From: Vicia villosa
Lineage: Eukaryota > Streptophyta > Magnoliopsida > Fabales > Fabaceae
Length of the DNA stretch: 64,000 bases
Direction: 5' to 3'
NCBI RefSeq assembly: GCF_029867415.1
Contig: NC_081180.1
Location: forward strand, 237,840,823 to 237,904,822
Shown here: in pieces, positions 21,950 through 34,120 of the stretch
How the letters are laid out: the number at the start of each line of letters is the position of its first letter
Position numbering within the stretch: the first letter of the stretch is position 1
Notes under the pieces: model-generated
Databases searched by the model: none
Seen by the model: the letters and a program-made list of their open reading frames with translations, nothing else
What the model was told of the DNA's origin: nothing
Translations under genes and position numbers: made by a program

Positions 21950-23854
21950 TTGTATAACATACGCAATGAATTGATTATATTTTAAATAAACCCAGGAGAT
22001 TCAAATTTGCGCGCCACCATAGTCATTTTCTTCCTTGAGCTCGTGAGAATTCAAATTTCTAGCTCTCTGGTTTCTCAACCAAATGGTATGATGTAAACAT
22101 TAATTTTGCTCGTTTTTGGACGAGGAACATGGTCATGGGTTCAGAATTAATTTATTCTAAGTGTAACTAACGAATTTCAGTATGAACACGAAGAACACGT
22201 AAACCCTAATTTTAAAATTAAATGATGCATAAGATGAATAAATGAATGATGATAAAGGGTTTTCAATCCTCTGATGATGATGAACAAACTGGTATCGAGA
22301 TATACAAGAAAGAGTACTTGAATAATTGAGTTGGAGTTTGAAAAAATACCTCTGAAAATGGAGGTCGTGAGCTTGATGGAAAACACCTGGGCTTGTATGA
22401 ACGATCCTAAAAGCTTCCTTGGGACTCAGTGATGCTAACTGAATACTTATTGTGACTTGAATACCTCAGAATTGTTCTACCCGACCCCTTCGATTTGAGC
22501 TTCAAGTGAACATGGAGGTTGATGAATCTGCAGTTACAGATGAGCTGCGACCATCTGAATAGCTTCACCACACCCTAAGGAACATGTTTGGATGCTTGGA
22601 TTTGCTTGACACCTTCTGAATTGCTCTATGGACCTCCAACTGCACGAGCTCCAAAATGAAAGCAACAATGGTGTACCTCCACTTACAGAAGTGATCCAGG
22701 TGCTTGATCACCTCAAATGAACCCCCTTGAGATGTTAGAATGCTTACTTTCCAAAGAAGAGCTCTGGTTTGAAGAAAACGATTCTTCTTGCCAAAGAACT
22801 TTGAAAAACCATAAGCATGAGAGAGAGAAGGAGAAAGCAAGGAATTGAGTTGCTTTGGTGTGATTAATATGAAGGAGAGAACTTATATTTATAGGCAAAT
22901 GGTTCTGTATAGATTGAGGGAGTGAGCTTGCTTAATGAAGGAGTTTTGGTTTCTTGGCCATGAAGGAATTCAAGGAATATCCAAAATGCAATGATGGCCA
23001 AAACGAGTTTAGCTCCCTATCCATTGATTCCATCTGATCTTAGGGAACATTTCTGATGCAGAATGAGCTCTAATTGGTTGGTGAGAAGATTCCTTTGATG
23101 ATTCATCCATTTGCCATAAATTCCCAAATGTAATCATTACATAATCACATGTTCTTGTTTTGGGAATCTTCCTCAATCCTTATGCCATGGTGAAAATGAA
23201 TGCATGGTATGTTTGCCGATGTGTTATGAGTCGTGTAGCATCCGTTTGTGAGGTCATATGCACAAAATTGCAAGGTTTCAAAATGATGCATGACCTATAA
23301 TTTTCCTTCATGAGGCCAACTTCGAACAAGCATAACTCTTAGCTCAAAATGAATTTGGAGAAGGTTGAGCACAATTTGGAAAGCCCTAAACATCTACTTC
23401 AATTCATTAGTTTGGGGTTTCTTCAGAATCATTTGGGAAAATTGTGAAAAATGAGCTCAAAGTTGGAAGAAAACTAGGTTAAAAACACTTAGAAAAATTT
23501 CTAAGTTTTTATGACCTAAAGCTTCCAAATTCCAAATCTCTTAAATGATTGATTTTTTGAAAAAAGTTGCATTTTAAGATGTTGTTTTATTTTGCAAGAT
23601 CTACAACTTTCATGTTGGAAGTTTTTTGAGTTGTGTAGGTGAAATTTTGAATTCCCACAATACCCTTAAAACCCCTAATTCCCGACTTTTTGATCCTTGG
23701 TGAATTTTCTTGAATTTCTTTGGTCAAATGACTTTAATGATCATATATTGATGATATTGATCCTTAAAAGTCATGGTTTGACTAAAAACCCTAAAAGTCA
23801 AAGGTGGTCCTTAAAAGTCATGGTTTGACTAAAAACCCTAAAAGTCATGGTTTG

Positions 23855-24230
23855 AAAAGATTTACAGATGCCTTAAAGAAGATTACCTAGAAAGGTTCCT
23901 GGAAAGGATGAGGGATATCTTAGAAGATTACCTGAAAAGGTTTTTAGAAAGGGTAAGGAATGTCTTAAAGAAGACTACCTAAAGAGGTTCTTAGGAAGGG
24001 ATATGTCTTAGAGAGGACTATATGGAAAGACTCCCGAAAATGATGAGAAATACCTGGAAAGGCTCGTAGAAAGGACGAGAAGATGAGTCTTTAAAGAAGA
24101 CTATCTGAAAAGGCTCCTAGAAAGGATAAGAGATATTTGAACATGTCTTAAAGAAGACTACCTGAAAAGATTAAGAGATATCTTAAAGAAGGCTACCTAG
24201 AAAGGTTCCTGGAAAGGATGTGAGACTCGT
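23855..24230 (-). repeat. Degenerate tandem repeats in the Ogre 3' UTR (block 2)
   Basis: About eight to nine copies of the same unit as at 17640-18130 (GAAGACTACCTGAAAAGG and relatives). Confidence 0.8.
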
Positions 24231-25228
24231 ATTGACACCATCTGATACTGAGTGACCTTTGCATCGTGCCCCCAGGTGATGGACTTTCCCCATGGGCTAT
24301 TCAGCATCTTTGAGAGATTCCATGGATCTTGATTAGATTGCCCCAAATAAACGGGATAACGACGGGTCATACCCTGTGTATACATTAGCCATCCGAGTCA
24401 GGCGTATGTTTCTTCTTTTTGATATGCATTTAAAGCTATTTCGTCTGTTAGTAGGATTTTTGGTCATTAGCCATGCCCCATGCAACTTCTCCCTGATAGA
24501 CAAGTATGATTTACAATGAAATTCATAAGATGCGAATGCATATATCTGTCTTGAAAGTTTAAAAACATTTTTGAGTAAAAAGAAATTTTTTTTTTTAGGA
24601 AAGTGATATCAACTCAAGAGTTATAGTAGACCTTAAGGAGTCAGGATACCTTTTGGTAACGGTATGCTTTCGAACTAACCATGCTTCAGTTAGGACTTTT
24701 AAGGGTTGTAACGTGGCCTGGTTCACAGTTTTAAGAAACAAAGGATAATGGCTCGAAGTTTATTTATACCCATCCCAATCTTCGTGATGTTCTCCAGTCC
24801 TATGCTCAGTTAACTATGCATTTAAGCTCCAAAAGACTTTGGGAATTATAATATTGACATTTATGATGGTTCAAAAACCAAAGGTTTATTTGCAAAGGCA
24901 ATCATCCTCCTTTTTTGTAATATTTTCCTTTTGTCGAGGGTATGTAGTGACCCTTTTTTGACTTTGTTATCACCAACTTTTGCCCGAACTGTTTATTTTA
25001 AGACTACAGTCAGCGGGATGCCCCAATTTTGCCTAAGTCTCCTTCATAGGTTTTTTTTTGACTTAGCAGGCCTTGCGTCGTTTTTGCTTTTTCTTTGTGG
25101 AGATTGACTGCCAGCCTTAATGATGACGGGGAACCATCGGTGATTATGTTCAAAGGAACAATTTGGAATAGTTAAGTTAACTTTGCAGCTACCCTACCCC
25201 GGGTTATGTTTTAAGGGTTTCATTTTGT
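24231..25228 (-). other. Ogre 3' UTR sequence, no pol detected
   Basis: Searched on both strands for protease, RT (YVDD/FVDD context), RNase H and integrase motifs; none seen. It directly continues, through the solo-LTR target site, into the post-gag sequence at 29387. Confidence 0.5.
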
Positions 25229-25233
25229 ACGTG
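25229..25233. other. Target-site duplication ACGTG (left copy)
   Basis: Matches 29382-29386 on the other side of the solo LTR. Confidence 0.9.
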
Positions 25234-28200
25234 TGTCGCACGCTCGCGAAAAATGAACAGAGTCGCCACCAATATATTTATCCCATAAGGGAAAGGAATA
25301 TCAGGAAACCTAACAAAGGAAGGAACAGGGTCTTGCGACCAGAGAATCTAGGTACGGGAGTCGGTTACGCAAGGGGAAGGTACTAGCACCCCTCGCGCCC
25401 ATCGTACTCGATGGTATCCACCTATGTTTGTTTCTATCTAAAGGGTGTGTACTATGTCTATGTCTATATCTAAATGCGAATGAATGCAAAAGAAATACGG
25501 GGAAAAGAAGGAATTATTTACAAGTGTGCTCGTTCAAGCCCCGCGACTTGATGCCTACGTATCCTTTTCAGGAATCAGAGCGCCGTAGTTCGGCTAAAGA
25601 TTTTCTGTTTGTTTTTGTGTTTTTTAGTTGGGCGGAGTTAACGCTCGCGCTCTTGCATAAGGGATCGACCTAGGATGCAATAGAGCGGAGATAACAATGC
25701 CCTTAAGAAAGGAGAGAAAGAGAGAGTTTGAGTGTTTCGAGGAAATCCCTAAAGCAAGGGAAACTCGAGTTACTCTTTGGTTTGTCTTTTTTAGAATTTG
25801 GGAACTTACGCCCGAATGGTTCCCTAAAGCAAGGGAGATCCAAGCACTCGAATGATTCCCTAAAGCAAGGGAGATTCAAGCTTCCATTCCCTTTTTAATG
25901 ATTTTCACTTTGATTATTAGTGTTTTAAGTATTTTCTTTGTATTTTTTAAGGGGATTTTATTTTGAATATTTTTAGATGTTTTAGTGTTGTAAAAGAAAA
26001 AGAATGAAAAAAGGGGGACTAGCCTAATTTCTAAGCCTAATGTCATTCTACTTCTAATAGAAACGAGGAAGAAGTTATTTAAGCATTTCACAATATATTG
26101 AAAATATTCACAAAAATGAAAGAAACAACATCTTGAGCTATTCACAAGCAAATGCATTTTATTCATGTGAGAAACTATTTTTATTAAAGACTAAAACTAT
26201 TTATTGTTTATCTTTATTAACCAATCACAAATCAAAGAAAACATCAACCAAAATTTCAATTAAAAGAAAATAATATTTCAAAAATCTAATTGGGTGAAAA
26301 AGTTTTTGTCATTTTATTTACAAGGAAACTGAATTAATTGCAAAAAGGAATTAAAGAAAATCAATTTTATTATTGTTTTTATTATACAGCAAGGGGTGCA
26401 AAAGTAGAATTAAAATGAACTAAAAACATGTTATAGCAGAATGGGCTCAAAACAAGGGGTGTGTGAAGAGCATGGGAGCTCAGGCCCAAATTCGTTGGAG
26501 TATGGTGTGTTAGCAGCGGAGAGGTGAGATCCGGAAAAGGGCAAGGCCCAACGCCCGCTAGGGCCCAGCATGCAACACATTACTCTATCCTTTATTCACT
26601 AATTGATTTTATTTGTTTTTAGTCTGCTTTTATTTATTTTACTACATGATGGTTATATGTGAAACGTGATGAATCATTCTCCCCAAACAATTATCAATTG
26701 GTCACAGGTGATTTCAAGTGAGGATAAGACAAAAAAGATAGGCCAATAGCAAGTTTCCAACGCGTCAGCCAATGACTTGAATAAAACAAAAAAAGACCAA
26801 AATGATGGGAAGAGAAACTAATCAAAGGCTGCCACGTATGCGCGACGAGACTGCACCATGCAACATGCACAGACGCCGGAGCAAAGCTCCGGTCGTCTTC
26901 TCCGGGCTATCTCTGCCGCCGGAAACCATATTTAAGTTTCATTTTTACTAATACCTCCTCTAGCTCTCAAACCGAGAACGACCATAAAAATCCAAATCCT
27001 AACGCCTCCATGCAAACGCTAGATAAACACATCACAATGATCCTCATAAGACATATAATTCATACACACCATTCAAACGTTCAGGTACTCACTGTTTCAC
27101 GCAAACTGAGTCTAAATTCAAGAATCCGAAATCGAATACAATATGCGCATGACTTAGTACGTTTTAGCTACGATGCTGAGCAAGAATTAAGAGAACTTAC
27201 CTGCCGTCGAAACGTTGCGATCTTCAGAAAACTCCACTGCTCTTGAACCTTCGAGAAAATCTTGAGGATGTGTTGACTCACTGATGATTATGTGAAGATA
27301 AAGATGATGATGGTAGTAGTTCTTGCATGATGATGAAGATGATCGCGTGGTGATGATGTTGCAGGCGAAGATGGAAATTTATTGAAGAAATTTGTTACGG
27401 TTGGGAAAGTTTGTTAGAGGTTATTGAAGGTGGAAGGTTGATGATGATTCACGAATCCTGAATATCAAGTGATGGTGATGGAAGGTTGATGAAGATTAAG
27501 CTCCTTAATGGTGAAGATGAAGGTTGAGTTTGGAGGTGGTTGTTATGGTGGTTGGAGGTTGTTAGAAGTGGTTGTTATGTTTGTTACGGTTAGTTATGGA
27601 GGTGGACGGTGGAGAGATGAGGGAGCACGAGGGAGAGAGTGAAAGAAGTTATGTGAAACTGAAAAAGAAAAGTGAAAAATGGAGCGTGTGTTTGTGAAAT
27701 GTGAAGAGTTTAGCTTTTATATGTGTGTGCATGGAGTGTATGGTACATGTGTCATGGGTGTGGGACTTGAGTTGCTGTGCTGCAATGGATAGTAGCAATG
27801 GCTGAATGTTTTCACGCGTGCAGCATGTTGCATGGCTGGTTGCATGGGCTTGAGGTATGGTGACTGCAAGTTAGTTTTTGTAGGTGAGTGTGTGAATTTA
27901 AGACTTTGTATCTTGCTCATCACGTATTCAACGGGTATGGTTCTTCGATCATTGGAAAGAGCACATGTAAGAGAACATGGTTGAATTGATATTGATTCAA
28001 ATGGACATTCACAGCTCTCTAAAAACGGCTTTACATATGACACACAACCTGTTCGATCATTTGCTCGCTCGTGCCACAACCTTGGGTCCATATCTTTGGC
28101 AAAGCGTGACTTTGCAAGGGCATGATTTTGAGGACATATATCTCAGTAATCACTGAACCAAAATCAATGATTTATGGCTTGTTGGATATGGGACATAGCA

Positions 28201-29381
28201 AGGAAGAATTTGATACCAAGATTATTCAAAATAGGGACTTGTGGAGGGAGAGCATTGATCCTGAATTCAGCCCACCACGTGTTTGTGAAATTGACGCGCG
28301 TGTGCCTTGGAATCTTGCCCAGCCGGATGTATGCCATTGGCCTTGCGAACCAGTGACTTTGGAAGCTTGCATTCTATTCAATATTGGTCCAATTGACTTG
28401 ATTCTTGTCTCATTGCATAGAGTACATGGCAAAGAATAGATACATGCCAAGTTTGCATTTGTAGGATTCCTGGATTGCCCTGAAACTGGTTTCAATTATG
28501 GCACATCACATGTTTGATGAAATGCCAGGTCATGACCCGGCCCATGACCTGAATTGTGACTTGGCTCAAATGATTTTTCAGCAACTTCAAACCCTTTTAT
28601 CTCTCAATACAAGCTTAAAATGGAAAAGTGTCCAACTACAAAGTTGTTCTCCTCCATGAGAGGAACAACTTTGATGTTGGAATTTTCTTCAAAAAATGTC
28701 ATTTGCCACGTGTAATCTAGTGCTGAAGTGGACTGCTCAACAAGATTTAAAGCATCAAAAATTTTCCCAAGTGTTGGAAACTTGTCTTTTTGCTATTTTG
28801 GCAACTTTTTGTCGAACTCCCGATTTTATCCATTCTTCGACTTTTCTTGATTAATTTTCCACCAAAAGTCAATATTTGAATAATTCTTCTGATTTTGACC
28901 CAAAAGTCAACTGTTCTGATTTTTCCGACTATTGTTGAAATTCCTGATTAAATCTCTTCTAGTCAAATCCAGTCAAACAAATACATCCACATAGTCAGTA
29001 TGAGAATTTTTTCACACATAGAAGCCATTCCTGATTGAATGTTGACCAGAAAGTCAACTGGTTGACTTTGGTCAAAGAAGCCCTGATTTAAAGAACCGGA
29101 TGATTTGCAGGCCAGTATCCTTCAACCAATGCCTTGACTTGAGACAGAGAGAAACCCCAATCCAGGAGGACTTCTTTGAACATAGAACCACATGATTATA
29201 CCTCAGTCTCCTTATTCTCTGATCAAAATTCTTTGCAACAGAGCTTTTTCTTGCTAGCCTTTGAATAGCACCAATGATATGAATGCATGAGTGTGAGTTA
29301 TGACCTAAGTGATGTATGTACATGAATGCAAAGCCTAAGCCAGTTAGAAGTTAAAGGGTAGGACAAATTTGGGGTATGACA
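25234..29381 (-). mobile_element. Solo LTR of a full-size Ogre-type element (4148 bp)
   Basis: On the plus strand it starts TGTCGCACGCTCGCG..CAGAGTCGCCACC and ends AATTTGGGGTATGACA, flanked by ACGTG on both sides. There is no PBS on one side or PPT on the other, and the flanks join into continuous host-element sequence, so this is the product of LTR-LTR recombination. Length and ends fit Ogre LTRs, which are several kb long. Its open frames (for example 27717-28091 and 28226-28495) are incidental. Confidence 0.85.
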
Positions 29382-29386
29382 ACGTG

Positions 29387-29772
29387 AAGGAAAACTCCTA
29401 CTTCTTAGGCTCAAAGGGGTTGACGAGGGATTAACATCCTTATATCTCCACTGTTTAGGAATTGAAGCAATGCCTGTACATCGTCAACACGGTCTGTTCG
29501 AAAGTGTACTGTATGAGATTGTGGTATCGTTTTCGTCATTCTCCCTCTAAAGGTATACAGCTTTAACGAGAGTTGAATATCACAAATAAGAAAACCAAGT
29601 AAAAACACAGTTTTAAATATAGTGAAAACACTAGGAATAAATCAAGACAAACGTAAGCAATGCATTAATGATTATTGTAAAGTACATAGCGTATGTCGTA
29701 AGACCAGTGTTTAAACAAACAGAAAAGAAATTGCGAATGAAAACAAAACTAATGATCTAAGAAACCCTCCTT
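29387..29772 (-). other. Post-gag region of the Ogre-type element
   Basis: After the gag stop the minus strand has no protease motif. A short open piece (29608-29411) reads VHFRTDRVDDVQALLQFLNS and is unclassified. Confidence 0.4.
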
Positions 29773-31248
29773 CTAGCCACCTATAGCATTAGAATTGCGA
29801 GGCTCTTTGAACTCAATGAGCCCTTCTTCAATTAAATCTTGGATCTTATGCTTCAACGGCTCACAATCCTCTGTATCATGACCAGGACTATCTGAATGAT
29901 AGGCGCACCTAGCATGATGCTTGTACCCGGGAGCGGGGTTAGCTGGAGCTGAGTATGGAGGCAACAGAGTTATCAAGTTCTGACTGAGCAGATGTTGCAA
30001 AGCTTGAGACAGTGGCATGTGCAACGGGGTAAATGATCGTTTTGGCTTGGACCTCCAGGTGCGTTGGCTACCCTGTTGATTTTGCTGATCCTTCCGTTGT
30101 AGTGCTGGTGTCTGATTAACCAGGAATGCCTCCACAGTGTTGGGTTCCTTTTTCCCATCATATGACTTCTTTGTGTGATAGGAACCTGAGGGTGCCCCTT
30201 GTATCTTCCCATCTTTAATCCCATTTTCAATCCTTACACCAATGACTACCAAGTCCGAGAATCCTGAAGATATGCTTCCGACCATCTTATTGTAGTATAG
30301 TCCTTGCAAAGTACCCATAAATATGTCCACCAGTTCTTTTTCCAACAAAGGAGGTTGGACTCGCGAAGCCATTTCTCGCCATCTTTGGGCATATTCCTTG
30401 AATGCTTCATCCTTCTTTTGTGATAGATTTTGCAGTTGCAGCCGGTTGGGAGCCATATCCAAGTTGTACTTATACTGCTTTAAGAATGTGTTAGCATGGT
30501 CATTCCAACATCGGATATAAGATTTCTCCAACTGCATGTACCAATCAACAGACGCTCCGCTTAAGCTATCTTGGAATAAGTGTATCATCAGTTTTTGATC
30601 GTGAGCATAGGCATCCATTTTTCGCACATACATGCGCAAGTGGTTCCTCGGACATGTGAGACCTTTGTATTTCTCAAAGTCAGGAACCTTGAATTTATGT
30701 GGGATAGTCAAGTCTGAGACTAAGCTCATTTCGGAGGCATCCACATCAAAAGCGTCGTATCCTTTTACCACCTTTAGTCTCTCCTCTAGAGCCTTGATCT
30801 GTTCATTGTCCTTGGAGTCTTCCTTAGAGTTGGGAATAGACTGCTGCGTTTGAGGTGCTTGGTCTGTGTCGTCCACCTCTTATGCTCCATATTGTAGATC
30901 CAGGTAATCGTCATCCTCAGGGATATTGTTAGCAGGAAGGCGAACTGTGCGGGATGTCCCTTTCGTCTGTGGAGGGGGGACAAATCCTTCTTGAGAGGTT
31001 TCTCCTTTCTCTTGGAATTGGATAGCTCTCCTAACAGATCGGACCTGAAGTCTGTCCTTAGTAGGGCCGAAGCCTGGCACAAATCCTAGCAGCGGGTTTT
31101 TGTCATTGGGGATCTCATCCTGAACCAGGGTTTCCCCAGACTGAACCTCTTTTGCCTTTTCTTGTTTATCCAGGAGGGCCTTCATGAATCCTAGCATCCG
31201 AGTCATACTTCCTTTAACCTCTTCCACACTACCCTTTAGTTGATTCAC
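29773..31248 (-). pseudogene. Ogre/Tat-type gag, broken by one in-frame stop
   Basis: Two consecutive frames in the same phase (31248-30880 and 30876-29773) separated by a TAA after QYGA. The first part is an N-terminal region with VNQLKGSVEEVKGSMTRM (coiled-coil-like) and DEDDYLDL-type acidic residues. The second is the capsid: LTIPHKFKVPDFEKYKG, CPRNHLRMYVRKM, DSLSGASVDWYMQLE, FLKQYKYNLDMAPNR, FKEYAQRWREMASRV. It ends with CAYHSDSPGHDTEDC, a CX2H..HX4C-like cluster, and KHKIQDLIEEGLIEF. These are signature blocks of Ogre gag, a structural protein forming virus-like particles. Upstream of 31248 the frame may continue a few dozen codons without an ATG. Ogre elements normally continue into protease after the gag end; here a stop closes it. 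Confidence 0.85.
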
Positions 31249-31333
31249 CTCCTCACGAAGGCGGCTTGATTCTGTTCTAGCTGATCCATTGATTTCTTTT
31301 GCTGAAATCTGGTTTGATAAGACGGTCGGGATG

Positions 31334-32137
31334 TTATGTTATCCTTCTCAATGGTCTCTTGCTCTTGAGGTAAAAGAGAAATCTTCTTTCAATGCCATGA
31401 AAATGATATGCATGCCATGAATGATATGATTTATTCGTGTTTATGTCTTGTCCACATTCATTGATTAAATATAATAAATCCTTTTTTTTATCTTTCTTAT
31501 TTTTTGTGTGGATAAGACATGATGCAAGAATGCACATGATGCATGGTGAATGCAACAATTATATGATATATAAAAAAATAATGAAAGTAGACAATTAAAC
31601 ACATAAGCACATAAGCCCTAAGTTCATAGGTTCGACGTAGCGGCTTAGGGTGTCTACCCTTCCCATTGGTATGTTCTAGAAGGTCTCATGGGGCCGTTCG
31701 TAGCCTCTGAGACTTTTTGTCTCTTTGGATTTTAGAACAACTCATTTATCCATAAGGTTCGAATTTTAGGGGTAGGTTCCCAGAGAGATCAGCCAAATTC
31801 TGCATCCTACCCTCGACAAAGTCTAGCCTCGTCTAAGATATTTTTTGGAATTCAGCCCACTCTGAGTGGAATTGTTACTAAAGCTCGTAGGCGATGCAAG
31901 TCTCCTCTTACTTAGTGACAATTCCCACACTTAAGGTTTAACAACAATTTTATATATATCCCAGCAATAATAAGGCAAACAAATATTTCAAATAATAATA
32001 TTTAACATTATTAAAAAAACAAATAAAGTAAAGGATAATATATAAAAAACAAATTACCAAATAAATAAAAACCATAAACCCCAAAATCTAAACCAAAGAG
32101 ACATGCCCTAAACCTTAAGTGCTTCTCTGCCCTAAAG
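31334..32137 (-). other. Leader between PBS and gag of the Ogre-type element
   Basis: About 800 bases without an open frame of note. Full-size Ogre elements carry an extra ORF1 here; it is absent. Confidence 0.5.
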
Positions 32138-32155
32138 TCCCCAGCAGAGTCGCCA
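32138..32155 (-). other. Primer binding site, tRNA-Arg type
   Basis: TGGCGACTCTGCTGGGGA on the minus strand, two bases from the LTR end; this matches the tRNA-Arg-type site described for Ogre elements. Confidence 0.8.
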
Positions 32156-32157
32156 GT

Positions 32158-33405
32158 TGTTACGACCGGCTTTAAATTTTAAGTTTTTAAACTTAAACTA
32201 CAGAGTCGCCACCTATATTTATTCTATCCTAAGGATAAAGGGTAAATATGGGAAAAAACCTAAACAGAGATGATTCTAGATAAGTCGAGAAATTAGGGTC
32301 GAGGAAAGGTGTTAGGCACCCTCAACCCTTCCTTAAGGTTTATAGGGTAACAGTATTAAGGTAAGGTTTATAAAAAAGGTTTACAACGCATAAATATGAT
32401 ACAATTATAGCAAATATATAAACCTAATTTAGTTTTGGGGAAAGGGGACTCGTCTTGTTGCCAAGTGCCTACGTACCTTCTTATGGAGGATCAGAGTCTA
32501 CATAGTTCGGTTGTGTTGGCGGCCGTTCTTGGAGAAGAAGATGAATAGGTCTAGTTGACTTAGTCAATTATTCCTAAATGTTAATTAATGTTAATTAATA
32601 AATTAATATAAAACCTAAACTATCAAAAATTTTAATCATAAAGCTCTTAATATTAATAATAATAATTAATATAGTGTCACAACATTAGTGAACAATTATC
32701 ATAATTTTCATTTTCCTGTTTTTTATTGTTATAAAAAACAAGAAAAACAATTAAAAAAAACAAGCCTAAAAAGAAGGACAACAAGCGCCCCCCTTCCTTC
32801 TAATTTTATACATTTTTTATTATTTAAATTAATTAGTTTTAGAAAATTATTTTGTTTTAATTTTGAAATGTCAAAAGACCATGGTTTATAACAAAAACGT
32901 AATTCAAACCTAATTATTGACTAAAAAATGATTTTTATTATATATATGCATATAAAAAAACTATCATTAATTTATAATATTAACAATTAGTATTACTATT
33001 AATTATTTAAAAAGTTACACATTTTAATAAATATAAAAACAATAATTTTAAAAAAATATTAAGAAGTGATTAGTTGATTTGGTATTCAAAATATATTTAT
33101 ATATATAAGATGTAAAAAAAAAAACCCAAGTATATATATATTTTTAAAACAAGGTTTTCTTTTTTTTTTTTAATAAATGGGTTTGAACTCTATTTGGTCC
33201 AAAGGACAAAAATTGACAATACAGCCCTTTATTATTGAATACACCTTTGGGAAAGGAAATTCTTTTGAAATTGGCTTTAACAATCACAATGTTAGGCCTT
33301 TATTTTTTCTTTTATGCACCTCCTATAAGTTAACTATAAAAACAAACAAGAATAATAATAATAATAGCATACCAAATCATATAGGGTAAATTTTTGGGTA
33401 TGACA
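32158..33405 (-). repeat. 5' LTR of the Ogre-type element (1248 bp)
   Basis: Uninterrupted partner of 11485-17442; followed by the duplicated CAGAC at 33406-33410 and the continuation of the LINE endonuclease. Confidence 0.9.
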
Positions 33406-33410
33406 CAGAC

Positions 33411-33435
33411 TACTTTGTGTCCATCTTTTGTAAAT
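33411..33435 (-). pseudogene. Continuation of the LINE endonuclease beyond the Ogre element
   Basis: Reads KDGHKVV on the minus strand in phase with the WSSIYLNI segment at 11465-11484. The LINE is not recognisable further upstream. Confidence 0.6.
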
Positions 33436-33589
33436 AAAATGTTAAATAGAATAAATCCAAACTCAAGCACCGCTACGTAGTTTAATTGTGAGAGGTACAA
33501 TAGCTAATTAATTGAAAAAAAATTAAATTGGATTTGTTAGCGATAGACAATTAACTAGCAAAATATCCTTGCATCTACACAGATTAATT

Positions 33590-34110
33590 TATTTAATATG
33601 ATATAAAATATATTTAGATACGCATGTAAATTTGAAAGAAGTTACTTAATTGTAAAATGAATAATGATCATATAAACTTAATTATATTAAATAACCATAT
33701 AAAGAGAAAAAATTGGAGAAAGAAAAAAATTGACATAAAAAAATAAATATTTTATCTTTCAAATAAAAATAAATGTTTATTAAAATAAAATAGATATTGT
33801 CCTGACCCGTGAGATGGGAAATTAGTTTTCTACATGACTATTACGTATTATTATAAAATGTATTTAGATTCACATATAAGTTTGAAATCAATTCCTTAAA
33901 TGTAATGATCCTATAAGTCAATTTATTAAATAACCATAAAAAGGGCTTGTAAGATGAAGAAAAAATTTGACATTTGGAATAAAGATTTAGTTCTTAAAAT
34001 AAAGATAATTGTTGATTAAAATAAAATAGACATTGTCTTGATATTGACTCGTGAGATGTAAAGTTAGTTGTTTGCATGACTATTGAGTATTATCCAATTT
34101 GATACAATAT
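33590..34110 (+). repeat. Diverged ~245-bp repeats, copies 1 and 2
   Basis: Copy 1 about 33595-33840, copy 2 about 33841-34110. Shared blocks: TTTAGATNCNCATRTAA, AATGATC-TATAA, AGATGAAGAAA.AAATTTGACAT and GTGAGATGNNAAGTTAGTT. Copies 3 and 4 follow at 35512 and 36362, separated by insertions. Confidence 0.75.
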
Positions 34111-34120
34111 AAAATGTATT
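34111..34120. other. LINE target-site duplication AAAATGTATT (left copy)
   Basis: Matches 35512-35521; the repeat block resumes there, confirming the insertion. Confidence 0.85.

Larger units (their letters stand above)
18933..23850 (-). repeat. Ogre-type LTR fragment within the 3' UTR
   Basis: Begins TGTCGTTTTTTTACC on the plus strand and contains the GGGGGTCGGTTATACA..GGGAAGAGTTTAAGCACCC signature shared with the Ogre-type LTRs at 25234 and 38299. The far end lacks the expected GGGTATGACA and runs into tandem-repeat sequence near 23855, so the last few hundred bases are lost. No clean target duplication was found. Inside are minisatellites (20190-20340), an (AT)n tract (about 21706-21761) and a tRNA-like stretch (21878-21949). 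Confidence 0.6.
11485..33405 (-). mobile_element. Ogre-type (Tat lineage) Ty3/gypsy element, gag-only, with nested insertions
   Basis: A complete LTR-to-LTR unit on the minus strand: 5' LTR 32158-33405, PBS 32138-32155, leader, gag 31248-29773, a tandem-repeat 3' UTR, PPT 17443-17461 and 3' LTR 11485-17442 (interrupted). The gag is of the Ogre kind and the primer site matches the tRNA-Arg type reported for Ogre elements. No protease, RT, RNase H or integrase is recognisable between gag and PPT, even after removing the nested pieces at 18933-23850 and 25234-29381. Its LTRs (1.25 kb) are far shorter than the several-kb LTRs usual for Ogre. It would have depended on enzymes made by another element. 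Confidence 0.85.

Noticed and set aside
27717..28495. Possible small genes at 27717-28091 and 28122-28495
   Set aside because: They overlap each other on both strands inside the solo Ogre LTR and show no domain; LTR sequence explains them.
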